A DNA stretch of 17,672 nt from an uncultured Parabacteroides sp. (GCA_900552465.1 URZO01000085.1:1-17672); one strand, 5' to 3'. Shown: positions 1 through 6,390, numbered from the stretch's first letter. Program-made: numbers and translations. The notes: generated by a model not told the origin, from the sequence alone.

Positions 1-33
1 GCGTAAAAGTGGGAGAGTAGATAGCCGCCGTTT
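1..33 (+). rRNA. rrf: 5S ribosomal RNA, 3' end (partial)
   Basis: The first bases carry the highly conserved 3' part of 5S rRNA: the GAGAGTAG element at 13-20, followed by a GCCGCC strand (24-29) that would close helix I with the 5' end lying outside the window. Only the last third of the molecule is present. The 3' boundary is set by eye, in the T-run after GCCGCC, and may be off by a few bases. A strong hairpin follows 20 bases later, as expected at the end of an rRNA operon on the + strand. The call rests on recognising the conserved 5S sequence; the rest of the operon cannot be seen. Confidence 0.78.
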
Positions 34-52
34 TAAAAGCGAAAGCGATGTG

Positions 53-91
53 AAAAGGAGTTGGTTCTTTTTGAACTGACTCCTTTTTCTG
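53..91 (+). terminator. Intrinsic terminator of the rRNA operon, probably bidirectional
   Basis: Bases 53-67 pair with 73-87 in a 15-bp stem that includes two G-T wobbles, around a TTTTT loop (68-72). The 3' arm ends in T-rich sequence (84-93). Because the stem begins with AAAA, the minus strand also reads hairpin plus T-run, so the element can stop the cob operon arriving from the right as well as the rRNA operon. Confidence 0.8.
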
Positions 92-143
92 TTTAAAAGA
101 GGTATAAAATATCTTTTTTATTTAGATGGAATGACTCAGTCCT

Positions 144-677
144 TTAAGTAAGTTCTAATTTGATAACCTCACCATAGGAAGGCACATTTTTGAAGGCGTC
201 TTTCAGAGCGTATTCTCCGTTATAGACACGGGCGCACGTTAAAACGCCGCCGTGTGCAAAAAGACATACTTTCTGCAATCCGCTTTTCCTTAATTCGTCC
301 AGGAAGGAACTGACCCGGTTATATTGATCCTGCAGAGACTCACCGGAAGGAGCCGGAATGTTGATCCAGTCTTCAAACCAATCTTTAGACCGGGGATCGG
401 ATGATAACTCTTCCCAGGATTTCATTTCCCATTCTCCGAAGTTGATCTCCTTGATACGGTTTTCCCTTTCCGCATCCGGATAACCGCAATAGGTTGCCAG
501 GCGGACGCAGCGTGTAAGCGGGCTGCACCATACTTTGTCAAATCTATGTCCGGATAGCGTCTCTTTTACGACTTGGGCCTCTTCTTCAAAAGAGGAACGG
601 AGCGGAACGTCTGTTTGTCCGTAAGCATAGCCTGCGGGAACATCGACGGATGTGTGTCTGACCAGGTAGATTTCCAT
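144..677 (-). CDS. cobC: Alpha-ribazole phosphatase (histidine phosphatase family)
   Basis: This 177-residue protein belongs to the histidine phosphatase (phosphoglycerate mutase-like) superfamily. It shows the N-terminal catalytic LVRHTS (Arg7, His8), SPLTR (Arg56), the INFGEWE acid (Glu82) and a second histidine in FAHGG (His142). In the cobalamin pathway CobC removes the phosphate from alpha-ribazole phosphate or from adenosylcobalamin 5'-phosphate. The frame is open back to 767, but homology begins at MEIYLVRH, so ATG 677 is chosen; the longer form would overlap the 3' end of cobS. It is the last gene of the operon, 11 bases after the cobS stop. The family alone cannot distinguish a ribazole phosphatase from other phosphatases. 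The four neighbouring cob genes make the assignment convincing. Confidence 0.88.
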   Translation of the reverse strand: MEIYLVRHTSVDVPAGYAYGQTDVPLRSSFEEEAQVVKETLSGHRFDKVWCSPLTRCVRLATYCGYPDAERENRIKEINFGEWEMKSWEELSSDPRSKDWFEDWINIPAPSGESLQDQYNRVSSFLDELRKSGLQKVCLFAHGGVLTCARVYNGEYALKDAFKNVPSYGEVIKLELT

Positions 678-688
678 GTTATATCGTT

Positions 689-1441
689 TTATATCATTGT
701 TGTATAAATAATAGCGATTCCTAAATAGAAGCTCAGTTCGCAGAGCAGGAATGTGGCTCCGCAACAATCACCCGTATAGCCTTGTATCTTCTTTTTCATC
801 AGGGAGGTGAGCAGGTAGAAGGTAAGGACTGGCAACAGGCCGGCCAGGAAATAGACCGGTTCGGGAAGCCAGAAGATGGGGATCAGGGCGGTGAACAGGC
901 AAAACGTATATTCGCCCGTCGACATCCGGCTGTAGACCGTTTTGTTTTTAGCTTCCTCTTCTTTGCGCGCATAGGGCAGCCGGTTGATAATCATTCCAGC
1001 TACACCTTTTGAAAACGGGTCTCCGGCCAGTATGGCGCTTCCGGCAATTGCCAGTGGCAAACTGCTCAGTAAGGTATACAAGAGCCCGAAATAGAGGATC
1101 AATCCAATCACTCCGTAACTGCCGATATGCGAATCTTTCATAATCGAAAGAACACGTTCGCGGGAAGTTCCTCCCCCAAAGCCATCGAAGAAATCAGCAA
1201 GTCCATCTTCATGTAGGCAGCCGGTTATTAGCAGGCGGGTGATGATAGTCAAAAGTACGGCAACACTTGCCGGGAGTATCAGCGAAGCGGCATAGAGCAC
1301 GATCACGGAAAACCCTGCAGTCAGCCAACCGACCAAAGCCCAACGGCTGACAACATTCTTGAAATATTCCGAAGGCACTTCAGCCAGTCGCCAGAACGGT
1401 AACCGGGTGAAGAAGATAAAGGCGGCAAGGATACGGAGCAT
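689..1441 (-). CDS. cobS: Adenosylcobinamide-GDP ribazoletransferase (cobalamin synthase)
   Basis: CobS is the integral membrane enzyme that joins adenosylcobinamide-GDP to alpha-ribazole (or its phosphate), giving adenosylcobalamin (phosphate) and GMP. The 250-residue length is normal for the family. The protein is strongly hydrophobic, with several membrane segments (for example around 40-75, 110-140 and 185-212). It has the acidic family signature HEDGLADFFDG at residues 77-87 followed by a glycine run, which is the probable metal/substrate site. It begins FIFFTRLPF near the N terminus, as CobS proteins commonly do. It lies 37 bases after cobT and 11 before cobC, all on the minus strand. 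Confidence 0.94.
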   Translation of the reverse strand: MLRILAAFIFFTRLPFWRLAEVPSEYFKNVVSRWALVGWLTAGFSVIVLYAASLILPASVAVLLTIITRLLITGCLHEDGLADFFDGFGGGTSRERVLSIMKDSHIGSYGVIGLILYFGLLYTLLSSLPLAIAGSAILAGDPFSKGVAGMIINRLPYARKEEEAKNKTVYSRMSTGEYTFCLFTALIPIFWLPEPVYFLAGLLPVLTFYLLTSLMKKKIQGYTGDCCGATFLLCELSFYLGIAIIYTTMI

Positions 1442-1478
1442 ACGATTAATTGATAATTGAAAGTTGAAAATTAGTGCA

Positions 1479-2516
1479 TTAGAAATACTTGGTGATTTCA
1501 GCTTGTTTGAAGCTGTGCATTTCGTTGATCATGCGGACTGCCGACTCGACAATCGGATAGGCGCATACGGAACCGGAACCTTCGCCTAAGCGCAGGCCGA
1601 GGTTCAGAAGCGGCTTTGCCTGCAGGACATTCAATACGCGTTTATGCCCGGCTTCGTCACCGCAATGCCCGAATATGCAATAGGGCAGTATCTCAGGATA
1701 AAGGCGGGAGGCAGCCAGCACGCAGTTTGTCATGATAAAGCCATCAACCAGAATGATCATCTTCAACTCGGCTGCACGGAGCATGCCGCCAACCGCCATG
1801 ACCATCTCGTATCCTCCGAAATAGCGGATTACATCCAACGGGCTATTGTCACCCTTGTAGTTGTCAAGCGCACTTTTTAATACATTATATTTATGTCTCA
1901 CTCCCTCGTTATCCAGGCCACTGCCGGCTCCAACGCAGTCAATGAGAGGAATCCCTGTCAGGCAGGTCATCCACATGCTGGAAGCAGCCGTATTCCCGAT
2001 TCCCATCTCTCCGAAACTGATTACATTACATCCTTCGTCATGGCAATCCGTCACAATGTCGGCCCCGTATTGGAGAGCCAGTTCCATTTCTTCCTGTGTC
2101 ATGGCCGCTTCGTGAAGGAAGTTACGGGTTCCTTTCCGGATTTTGCGGTCGATCAGTTGCGGGATAGGCGGGAAGTCGAAATCTACGCCTCCGTCTATGA
2201 TCTTAATTTCGAAACCATGCTGTCGGGAAAGGAAGCAAACGCCTGCGCCCCCATTCAGAAAATTATGGATTACCTGCCGGGTGACTTCTTTAGGGGATTT
2301 GCTGACTCCTTCATCGGCAATGCCGTGATCGGAGGCATAGATTACGTTGACCGGATGATTCAGCGTGGGAGACAGTGTCTGCTGGATCAGACCGATTTGC
2401 ATGGCAATTTCCTCGAGCGTACCCAGTGATCCTTTGGGTTTTGTCAGATTATCGATTTTATCCTGCAGAGCTGTGGTGAGGGCGGTGTCAGGCTTTTGAA
2501 TGTTGAAAGAGATCAT
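1479..2516 (-). CDS. cobT: Nicotinate-nucleotide--dimethylbenzimidazole phosphoribosyltransferase
   Basis: CobT activates the lower-ligand base: it transfers phosphoribose from nicotinate mononucleotide to dimethylbenzimidazole (or a related base), giving alpha-ribazole 5'-phosphate. The 345-residue length is typical. Visible family motifs are TKPKGSLGTLE near residues 26-36, SDHG at 62-65, GEMGIGNTAASS at 169-180 and RLGEGSG at 309-315. Glu312 in the last motif corresponds to the catalytic glutamate of the Salmonella enzyme. The gene starts 17 bases after the cobU stop. No bluB-type base-synthesis gene is in the window, so the organism may use imported bases; that is inference from a limited view. 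Confidence 0.96.
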   Translation of the reverse strand: MISFNIQKPDTALTTALQDKIDNLTKPKGSLGTLEEIAMQIGLIQQTLSPTLNHPVNVIYASDHGIADEGVSKSPKEVTRQVIHNFLNGGAGVCFLSRQHGFEIKIIDGGVDFDFPPIPQLIDRKIRKGTRNFLHEAAMTQEEMELALQYGADIVTDCHDEGCNVISFGEMGIGNTAASSMWMTCLTGIPLIDCVGAGSGLDNEGVRHKYNVLKSALDNYKGDNSPLDVIRYFGGYEMVMAVGGMLRAAELKMIILVDGFIMTNCVLAASRLYPEILPYCIFGHCGDEAGHKRVLNVLQAKPLLNLGLRLGEGSGSVCAYPIVESAVRMINEMHSFKQAEITKYF

Positions 2517-2533
2517 TGTTGTATAGTGTTTTA

Positions 2534-3049
2534 TTATTTTACTTTCATGGGAATACCGCTGACCATCAGGACGACTTCATCGGCGCGGGATGCGATGTAT
2601 TGGTTCAGCCAGCCCTGCAGGTCTGTGAACTTCCGCTGTACGGCATCCGGCGATACGCCTCCCAATCCGATTTCATTCGTGACGAATATCAGGTAAGCAT
2701 CCTGTGACGTGAACTTATTGAATTCTTCTTTCAGTTCGTCCAGCGAACGCTTGGTGTCGCCGTCACTGTCGAAAAAAAAGTTCGTACCCCAAAGGGTGAC
2801 GCAGTCGATCACGACGACACGCCCGTTCAGGTCGTGGCGGCTCAGGTATTTTTCTTCCTCGATGTTTGTCCATTCCGGTCCTCGGTCGGCCTGATGCCGG
2901 AGCACACGCTGGCGGAATTCATCATCCCAGACGCGCGCCGTTGCTAAATAGACGGGATTGGGCGCCAACGACAATGCGAGCCGTTCGGCATATTTGCTTT
3001 TTCCGGAACGCTGTCCGCCTGTCACCAAAACGATATGCTTGTCTGCCAT
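2534..3049 (-). CDS. cobU: Bifunctional adenosylcobinamide kinase / guanylyltransferase
   Basis: CobU phosphorylates adenosylcobinamide and then transfers GMP from GTP to it, giving adenosylcobinamide-GDP, the substrate of CobS. The protein has 171 residues, a normal length. It carries a Walker A loop GGQRSGKS (11-18) directly after a hydrophobic first strand. The RHQADRGPEW segment contains His52, matching the histidine that carries the GMP in the family. The VTNEIGLGG segment is also characteristic. Start ATG 3049 lies 6 bases after the S4-domain gene, and the stop lies 17 bases before cobT, indicating a single transcript. Confidence 0.95.
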   Translation of the reverse strand: MADKHIVLVTGGQRSGKSKYAERLALSLAPNPVYLATARVWDDEFRQRVLRHQADRGPEWTNIEEEKYLSRHDLNGRVVVIDCVTLWGTNFFFDSDGDTKRSLDELKEEFNKFTSQDAYLIFVTNEIGLGGVSPDAVQRKFTDLQGWLNQYIASRADEVVLMVSGIPMKVK

Positions 3050-3055
3050 TCTTTT

Positions 3056-3655
3056 TTATTCTCCTTTCGGTTTATTGCGTGATGCTGCGCGTTTGGCTTT
3101 ATTTGCCGGATTGTTTTTACTTGTCTTGCGCAAAGCGGCCGATTTAGGAGACGCTGCCAGACGTTGTGCAACAGCCGAGCGTCCTAATGACTTCCCGAAT
3201 TTGGGCTGCAAGGCTTCTTTCAGGTCTTTATCCAAGCCGGCAGCCTTTGTTTCTTTTTTAGGCTTTTCTCCGTCACGTGCGGCATGGCGTGCAGCAGCAT
3301 ATTTGTTGTATTTTACATATTTCCCAGGCCGGGGCCCTTTCGAACCGTTCGGTTTCGAAGTGTTTTTCTTTTCCGTTGTAGTCGCCTGAGGTTGTTCTTT
3401 CTTTACTTTTTTCTCTGGGCTGCCGAACACCAGTTCCTGGGCTTTGCCACGTGCCACACGGGCATGGTCGGAGGCGTGTTTGCCGATTTGTACCCGGAGG
3501 TCGTCCAGCATGACGATGTCATCCTCGGTTACTTTCTGTCCGACATGAGGCAGACTGCCGTTTACGGTCACGCGTCCTTCCTCGATGAATTTGTCTGCTT
3601 CCCTGCGGGAACAAAGGCCGGAGTCGCTGATGAGTTTATTTAATCTTACTTCCAT
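3056..3655 (-). CDS. Stand-alone S4 RNA-binding domain protein with basic tail
   Basis: Residues 1-60 of this 199-residue protein form an S4 domain very like the N terminus of RsuA/RluB/RluF-type rRNA pseudouridine synthases: RLNKLISDSGLCSRREAD, then EGRVTVNG and a V/D-rich strand. The rest (about 70-199) is low-complexity and rich in Lys, Arg, Ala, Ser and Pro, and is predicted to be disordered. No pseudouridine synthase catalytic domain (the GRLD-type motif) is present. The protein should bind structured RNA, possibly rRNA, but no enzymatic role can be assigned. It sits inside the cobalamin operon, 16 bases after cbiB and 6 before cobU, so it is co-transcribed with B12 genes for no obvious reason. 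Because the tail follows the S4 domain in frame, this looks like a real architecture rather than a frameshift. Confidence 0.85.
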   Translation of the reverse strand: MEVRLNKLISDSGLCSRREADKFIEEGRVTVNGSLPHVGQKVTEDDIVMLDDLRVQIGKHASDHARVARGKAQELVFGSPEKKVKKEQPQATTTEKKNTSKPNGSKGPRPGKYVKYNKYAAARHAARDGEKPKKETKAAGLDKDLKEALQPKFGKSLGRSAVAQRLAASPKSAALRKTSKNNPANKAKRAASRNKPKGE

Positions 3656-3671
3656 TATATGTGCGTATTAT

Positions 3672-4625
3672 TTAGTGTATAATCGTTGATACCAAACAAA
3701 CAATCAGTCCCATTGCAAGTTCTGTATTGCTGTTTATATTGATAGCAATTAACATGTCTTCGGTTGTAAAAGGCCGTTCGTTCGTCCCGATATAAGGTTT
3801 TTCGACCGGTTTCCCGAAGTAATCGTGCGTTCCTCCGAACCGGCAGTTTAGGATCGCCGCAAGAGCCGATTCCGGATAGCCGGAGTTGGGACTGGCATGT
3901 GCGGGGCCGAAGCGTTTGACGAATCCCTGTTTATTCAGATTGCCGGAAACAGCCAGCATCAGCCAGGCGGTCAGCCGGGCGGGAATGTAGTTGGTCAGAT
4001 CGTCGAGCCTTGCGGCTATCTGCCCGAATTCGAAATAACGATCGTTTTTATAACCGATCATCGAGTCGAGCGTATTCACCATCTTATAGGCCATCATGCC
4101 GGGAAGCCCGAGAAGGGCGAACCAGAACATCGGGGCTATCACGCCGTCGCTCAGGTTCTCGGCAAGCGTTTCCAAGGCTGCCGCCCGTATCTCTTGAGGG
4201 GAAAGTCCGGATGTGTCACGCCCGACAATCCTTCCGACCTGTTTGCGTCCTTCTTCCGTACTGCGGTCTACTGCCTCAAAAACAGCCTTGACCTCTTTTA
4301 TAAGCGTTTTCCCCGCTAAGCAATAGAACACACCGATACCGACCAAAAGGGAGGAAAGCGGCGGATAAAAATATCCGGCCAGATGCAAGATGCGTTCACA
4401 AAGCAGATAAGTACCGATGACCAGCACAAGCGCCATGATTCCCCCTTTCAAAGCCCGGTTATCTCCCTTGTTCATTGTCTTTTCGCCCAGGGAAATCACT
4501 TTCCCGAAGCCGACAACCGGGTGTGGCCATCCTTCTGGGTCGCCAAGCAGGCGATCGGCCAGCCAGCCGCCTATAAAAGGGACGACCTTTGCCATATAGA
4601 ATGATTGATGAATCCAGTAATACAT
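3672..4625 (-). CDS. cbiB: Adenosylcobinamide-phosphate synthase
   Basis: CbiB (CobD in the aerobic nomenclature) attaches (R)-1-aminopropan-2-ol or its phosphate to adenosylcobyric acid, giving adenosylcobinamide (phosphate). It is an integral membrane protein. The 317-residue product shows the family N-terminal segment GWLADRLLGDPEGWPHPVVGFGK (in two parts, GWLADRLLGDPEGW then PHPVVGFGK), the central ETLAENLSDGVIAP / FWFALLGLPGMMAYK stretch, LDSMIGYKNDRY, and a late YPESALAAILNCRFGG. It is the first gene of the minus-strand operon. The start is uncertain. ATG 4625 gives the full frame, but a promoter -7 box at 4634-4641 puts the expected transcript start only a few bases upstream. ATG 4595 (MAKVVPFIGG) would leave a leader of about 30 bases and still keep the conserved region. 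Confidence 0.94.
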   Translation of the reverse strand: MYYWIHQSFYMAKVVPFIGGWLADRLLGDPEGWPHPVVGFGKVISLGEKTMNKGDNRALKGGIMALVLVIGTYLLCERILHLAGYFYPPLSSLLVGIGVFYCLAGKTLIKEVKAVFEAVDRSTEEGRKQVGRIVGRDTSGLSPQEIRAAALETLAENLSDGVIAPMFWFALLGLPGMMAYKMVNTLDSMIGYKNDRYFEFGQIAARLDDLTNYIPARLTAWLMLAVSGNLNKQGFVKRFGPAHASPNSGYPESALAAILNCRFGGTHDYFGKPVEKPYIGTNERPFTTEDMLIAININSNTELAMGLIVCLVSTIIH

Positions 4626-4633
4626 AATAGCTA

Positions 4634-4641
4634 CAAAGGTA
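4634..4641 (-). promoter_or_regulatory. Promoter -7 box (TAnnTTTG) for the cob operon
   Basis: On the minus strand this reads TACCTTTG, a perfect match to the Bacteroidetes -7 element, 8 bases before ATG 4625. No convincing TTTG at the -33 position was found. The predicted transcript start (about 4627-4630) favours either a nearly leaderless mRNA from 4625 or translation from ATG 4595. Confidence 0.62.
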
Positions 4642-4680
4642 AAAAATATAATTTTACTATTGTGTCATTTTGTAATTAGC

Positions 4681-4734
4681 ATACCGGGTATTTCGGATTT
4701 ATACCCCATCTATTCGGAATTACTATGGCGGGTA
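4681..4734. promoter_or_regulatory. Cluster of ATACC/GGTAT half-sites between divergent genes
   Basis: The 244-base gap between cbiB and the HU/SPOR gene (4626-4869) holds a run of related half-sites: ATACC at 4681, GGGTAT at 4686-4691, ATACCC at 4701-4706 and GGGTA at 4730-4734. The first two form a near-perfect palindrome. The second and third form a 6-bp inverted repeat with a 9-base spacer, and the two ATACC copies are exactly 20 bases apart. This could be an operator for one or both divergent promoters. Nothing else in the gap resembles a gene, and no B12-box-like riboswitch core is visible. Confidence 0.3.
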
Positions 4735-4835
4735 ATATATTTTAACATACTAAAGCGATATGCGTAACTGACATTCGGCTATCAATATGTCAATGAAGGA
4801 AGTTCTGATTTTTCTCAAATTGTATCCTGATTTCT

Positions 4836-4865
4836 TTTGCGGATTCGTGCAAATTCCTACCTTTG
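4836..4865 (+). promoter_or_regulatory. Bacteroidetes-type promoter (TTTG-N18-TACCTTTG)
   Basis: TTTG at 4836-4839 and TACCTTTG at 4858-4865 match the -33 and -7 consensus with an 18-base spacer. The predicted transcript start, some 4-6 bases past the box, falls on or beside the ATG at 4870, implying a leaderless or nearly leaderless mRNA. Confidence 0.75.
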
Positions 4866-4869
4866 TTGT

Positions 4870-5895
4870 ATGCTTAGAATTGTAACACATATTGAACGTT
4901 TGCTTTTGGTGCATGATTGTGTGATTGTACCGAAGTTCGGAGGTTTTGTCCTGCAGACCGTTCCGGCCATGCAGCAAGTGGATGAACATACGTTTCGCCC
5001 TTTGCGGAAAGAGATCGGTTTCAATATGACGCTGCAACATAACGACGGGCTTCTGCCAGAGTCGTATATGCAGATGCACGAGGTCAATTATCGCCAGGCG
5101 CAGTTGATGCTGGAAGAGGATGTGGAGGATATGAAAAAGACCTTGCAGCAGTACAAGAAACTGTCGATGGGTGTATTAGGTTCGTTCAGCATCGGAGAAG
5201 AAGGACAGATGATTTTCCATCCGGGCGAAACTGAGTTGTTTAGTGTCGGCTCGTATGGTCTGCCGGTTTTCCATTTCCCGGCTTTGGCCCCGTTACAGGC
5301 AGAGCGGGAAGAAGTCGTGCTTCTTACGCATAAAAAAGAAAAGAAAGATACCGTTTATATTCCGGTCAATCGCCGGTTGATACGCACTGCTGTCGCTTCT
5401 GTTGCCGCAGTTGCTTTGTTCCTGCTTGTTTCCACACCAGTGAAGGATGTCAACCAGGATGCTTATACAGCCAGCTTCGTTCCGACGGAGATGGTTTCGC
5501 AAAAGCCGGTTCTTGCTGAAAAAGTTACAATAGAAAGTGTTCAGGAAAACGTCGTGCCGGAGGTGGAAGTTAAGACTGTCGCGCCTGCTCCCAAACTCGA
5601 ATCGGTTGCGGCTAAACCTGCTGTTGCACAACCTGCTGTTGCAAAGAAAGAAGTGAAGGTCAATCCTAAGATGTATCATATCGTAATTGCCAGTTTCCCT
5701 TCGGAAGCACAGGCTGACGAATTTATTGCCGGCGTAGACCGGGGGGAATGTAAGCATGTCAGCAAAGTGGTTCGTGATGGGAAGTATCGTATCTATGCCG
5801 ACAAGTTTGACAACCGGGCAGATGCGGAAACTTATATGGCGACTCTTCGCAGTAATCCGAAGTATAAGGATGCATGGCTGTTTATCAGTCGTTGA
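4870..5895 (+). CDS. HU-CCDC81-like and SPOR domain membrane protein
   Basis: This 341-residue protein has three parts. Residues 1 to about 140 match the Bacteroidetes HU-CCDC81-type HU-like domains: IERLLLVHDCVIVPKFGGFV, then FRPLRKEIGFNMTLQHNDGLL and a GVLGSF segment. A single hydrophobic helix follows (about 170-188, IRTAVASVAAVALFLLVS). Then comes a Pro/Ala/Val-rich linker with a short PAVA repeat, and a C-terminal SPOR domain (about 268-341, beginning MYHIVIASFPSEAQADEF). SPOR domains bind peptidoglycan stripped of peptide stems at division sites. The expected topology is HU part in the cytoplasm and SPOR in the periplasm, so the protein may couple DNA or another cytoplasmic partner to septal wall. 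The frame is open from 4837, but ATG 4870 is chosen because the conserved domain begins there and the promoter lies immediately upstream. Confidence 0.85.
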   Translation: MLRIVTHIERLLLVHDCVIVPKFGGFVLQTVPAMQQVDEHTFRPLRKEIGFNMTLQHNDGLLPESYMQMHEVNYRQAQLMLEEDVEDMKKTLQQYKKLSMGVLGSFSIGEEGQMIFHPGETELFSVGSYGLPVFHFPALAPLQAEREEVVLLTHKKEKKDTVYIPVNRRLIRTAVASVAAVALFLLVSTPVKDVNQDAYTASFVPTEMVSQKPVLAEKVTIESVQENVVPEVEVKTVAPAPKLESVAAKPAVAQPAVAKKEVKVNPKMYHIVIASFPSEAQADEFIAGVDRGECKHVSKVVRDGKYRIYADKFDNRADAETYMATLRSNPKYKDAWLFISR

Positions 5896-5933
5896 TTTCC
5901 AATTTTCATTTCCACATAAAAAGCTATAAACAC

Positions 5934-6015
5934 GTCCGGGCGAAAATAAAATTTCCTTCGGGTGAAAAGTTATTTTCTACCGAAGGAAATTAAAAAACGT
6001 CCGGACAGGTTTTCG
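5934..6015. terminator. Large compound hairpin between convergent genes
   Basis: Bases 5950-5961 pair perfectly with 5980-5991 (12 bp, AATTTCCTTCGG). Inside, 5964-5968 pair with 5973-5977. Outside, GTCCGG 5934-5939 can pair with CCGGAC 6001-6006, and CGAAAA 5941-5946 with TTTTCG 6010-6015. ACGTCCGG also occurs as a direct repeat at 5932 and 5997. A/T runs flank the core on both sides. Placed between the stop of the HU/SPOR gene and that of the convergent ribbon-helix-helix gene, it is best read as a two-way transcription terminator. Confidence 0.72.
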
Positions 6016-6028
6016 TTATTATTGTTTT

Positions 6029-6232
6029 CTACTCTTTTTCTTCTTCATTTTTTTGTTTCCGTTTCTTCTTGAGCCGACCTGCTTTTCGCAAGGCTTGGTC
6101 CAGAATGTATTGTATCTGGCCGTTGGTGCTGCGAAACTCATCTGCAGCCCAGGCTTCGATCGCTTCCATCATCTCTGCGTCTACACGCAGGATAAAGCTC
6201 TTGACCGTATTCCCATTTTCCTTTTTGGCCAT
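6029..6232 (-). CDS. Arc-like ribbon-helix-helix DNA-binding protein
   Basis: This 67-residue protein has the ribbon-helix-helix pattern of Arc/MetJ-type regulators. The beta-strand is KSFILRVD (11-18). Helix A is AEMMEAIEAWAADEF, and helix B is TNGQIQYILDQALRKA (36-51). A charged tail follows, first basic then acidic (about 54-67). RHH proteins bind DNA as dimers through the paired N-terminal strands, usually at tandem half-sites. It is probably a small transcriptional regulator. The target is unknown, and no toxin gene is adjacent, so this is not an obvious antitoxin. The gene converges on the HU/SPOR gene and diverges from the helicase gene. The 260-base region upstream is the natural place to look for its operator. 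Confidence 0.82.
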   Translation of the reverse strand: MAKKENGNTVKSFILRVDAEMMEAIEAWAADEFRSTNGQIQYILDQALRKAGRLKKKRKQKNEEEKE

Positions 6233-6370
6233 ATTAGTATTACAGTGTCATAAATGTTCCTGCATGTCTTCCTAAAAATACCGGCAGGAAGTGTTCAGTC
6301 GAATAATCACCAATCCTGGCAACTTAGTGTCGTTTGGACTCTTTGTAAGTGCATTCATAATGATTAGTAA

Positions 6371-6390
6371 TTGATATTATTTTGATATCA
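6371..6390. promoter_or_regulatory. Possible operator: TTGATAT repeated at 11-base spacing
   Basis: TTGATAT occurs at 6371-6377 and 6382-6388, exactly one helical turn apart, and the second copy lies in a GATATC palindrome (6384-6389). Tandem half-sites with about 11-base spacing are how RHH repressors often bind. The site lies between the divergent RHH and helicase genes. The rest of the 6233-6492 gap contains a weak 7-bp inverted repeat (TTCCTGC 6257-6263 / GCAGGAA 6284-6290) and the helicase promoter. AT-rich chance similarity is quite possible. Confidence 0.22.

Noticed and set aside
678..767. N-terminal extension of CobC by 30 residues
   Set aside because: The extension overlaps cobS and has no family similarity; the RHxx phosphatase core begins at MEIYLVRH from ATG 677.
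1442..1478. AT-rich TTGATAATTGAAAGTTGA stretch between cobT and cobS
   Set aside because: Such short repetitive spacers are common between Bacteroidales genes. There is no promoter box, so it is not called as a regulatory site.
4626..4869. Cobalamin riboswitch upstream of cbiB
   Set aside because: No B12-box-like core was recognisable, and the promoter box is too close to the first ATG to leave space for one on the minus strand.
5613..5645. Short tandem repeat (CCTGCTGTTGCA) in the HU/SPOR gene
   Set aside because: It encodes a Pro-Ala-Val linker repeat between the membrane helix and the SPOR domain; this is ordinary for such linkers.
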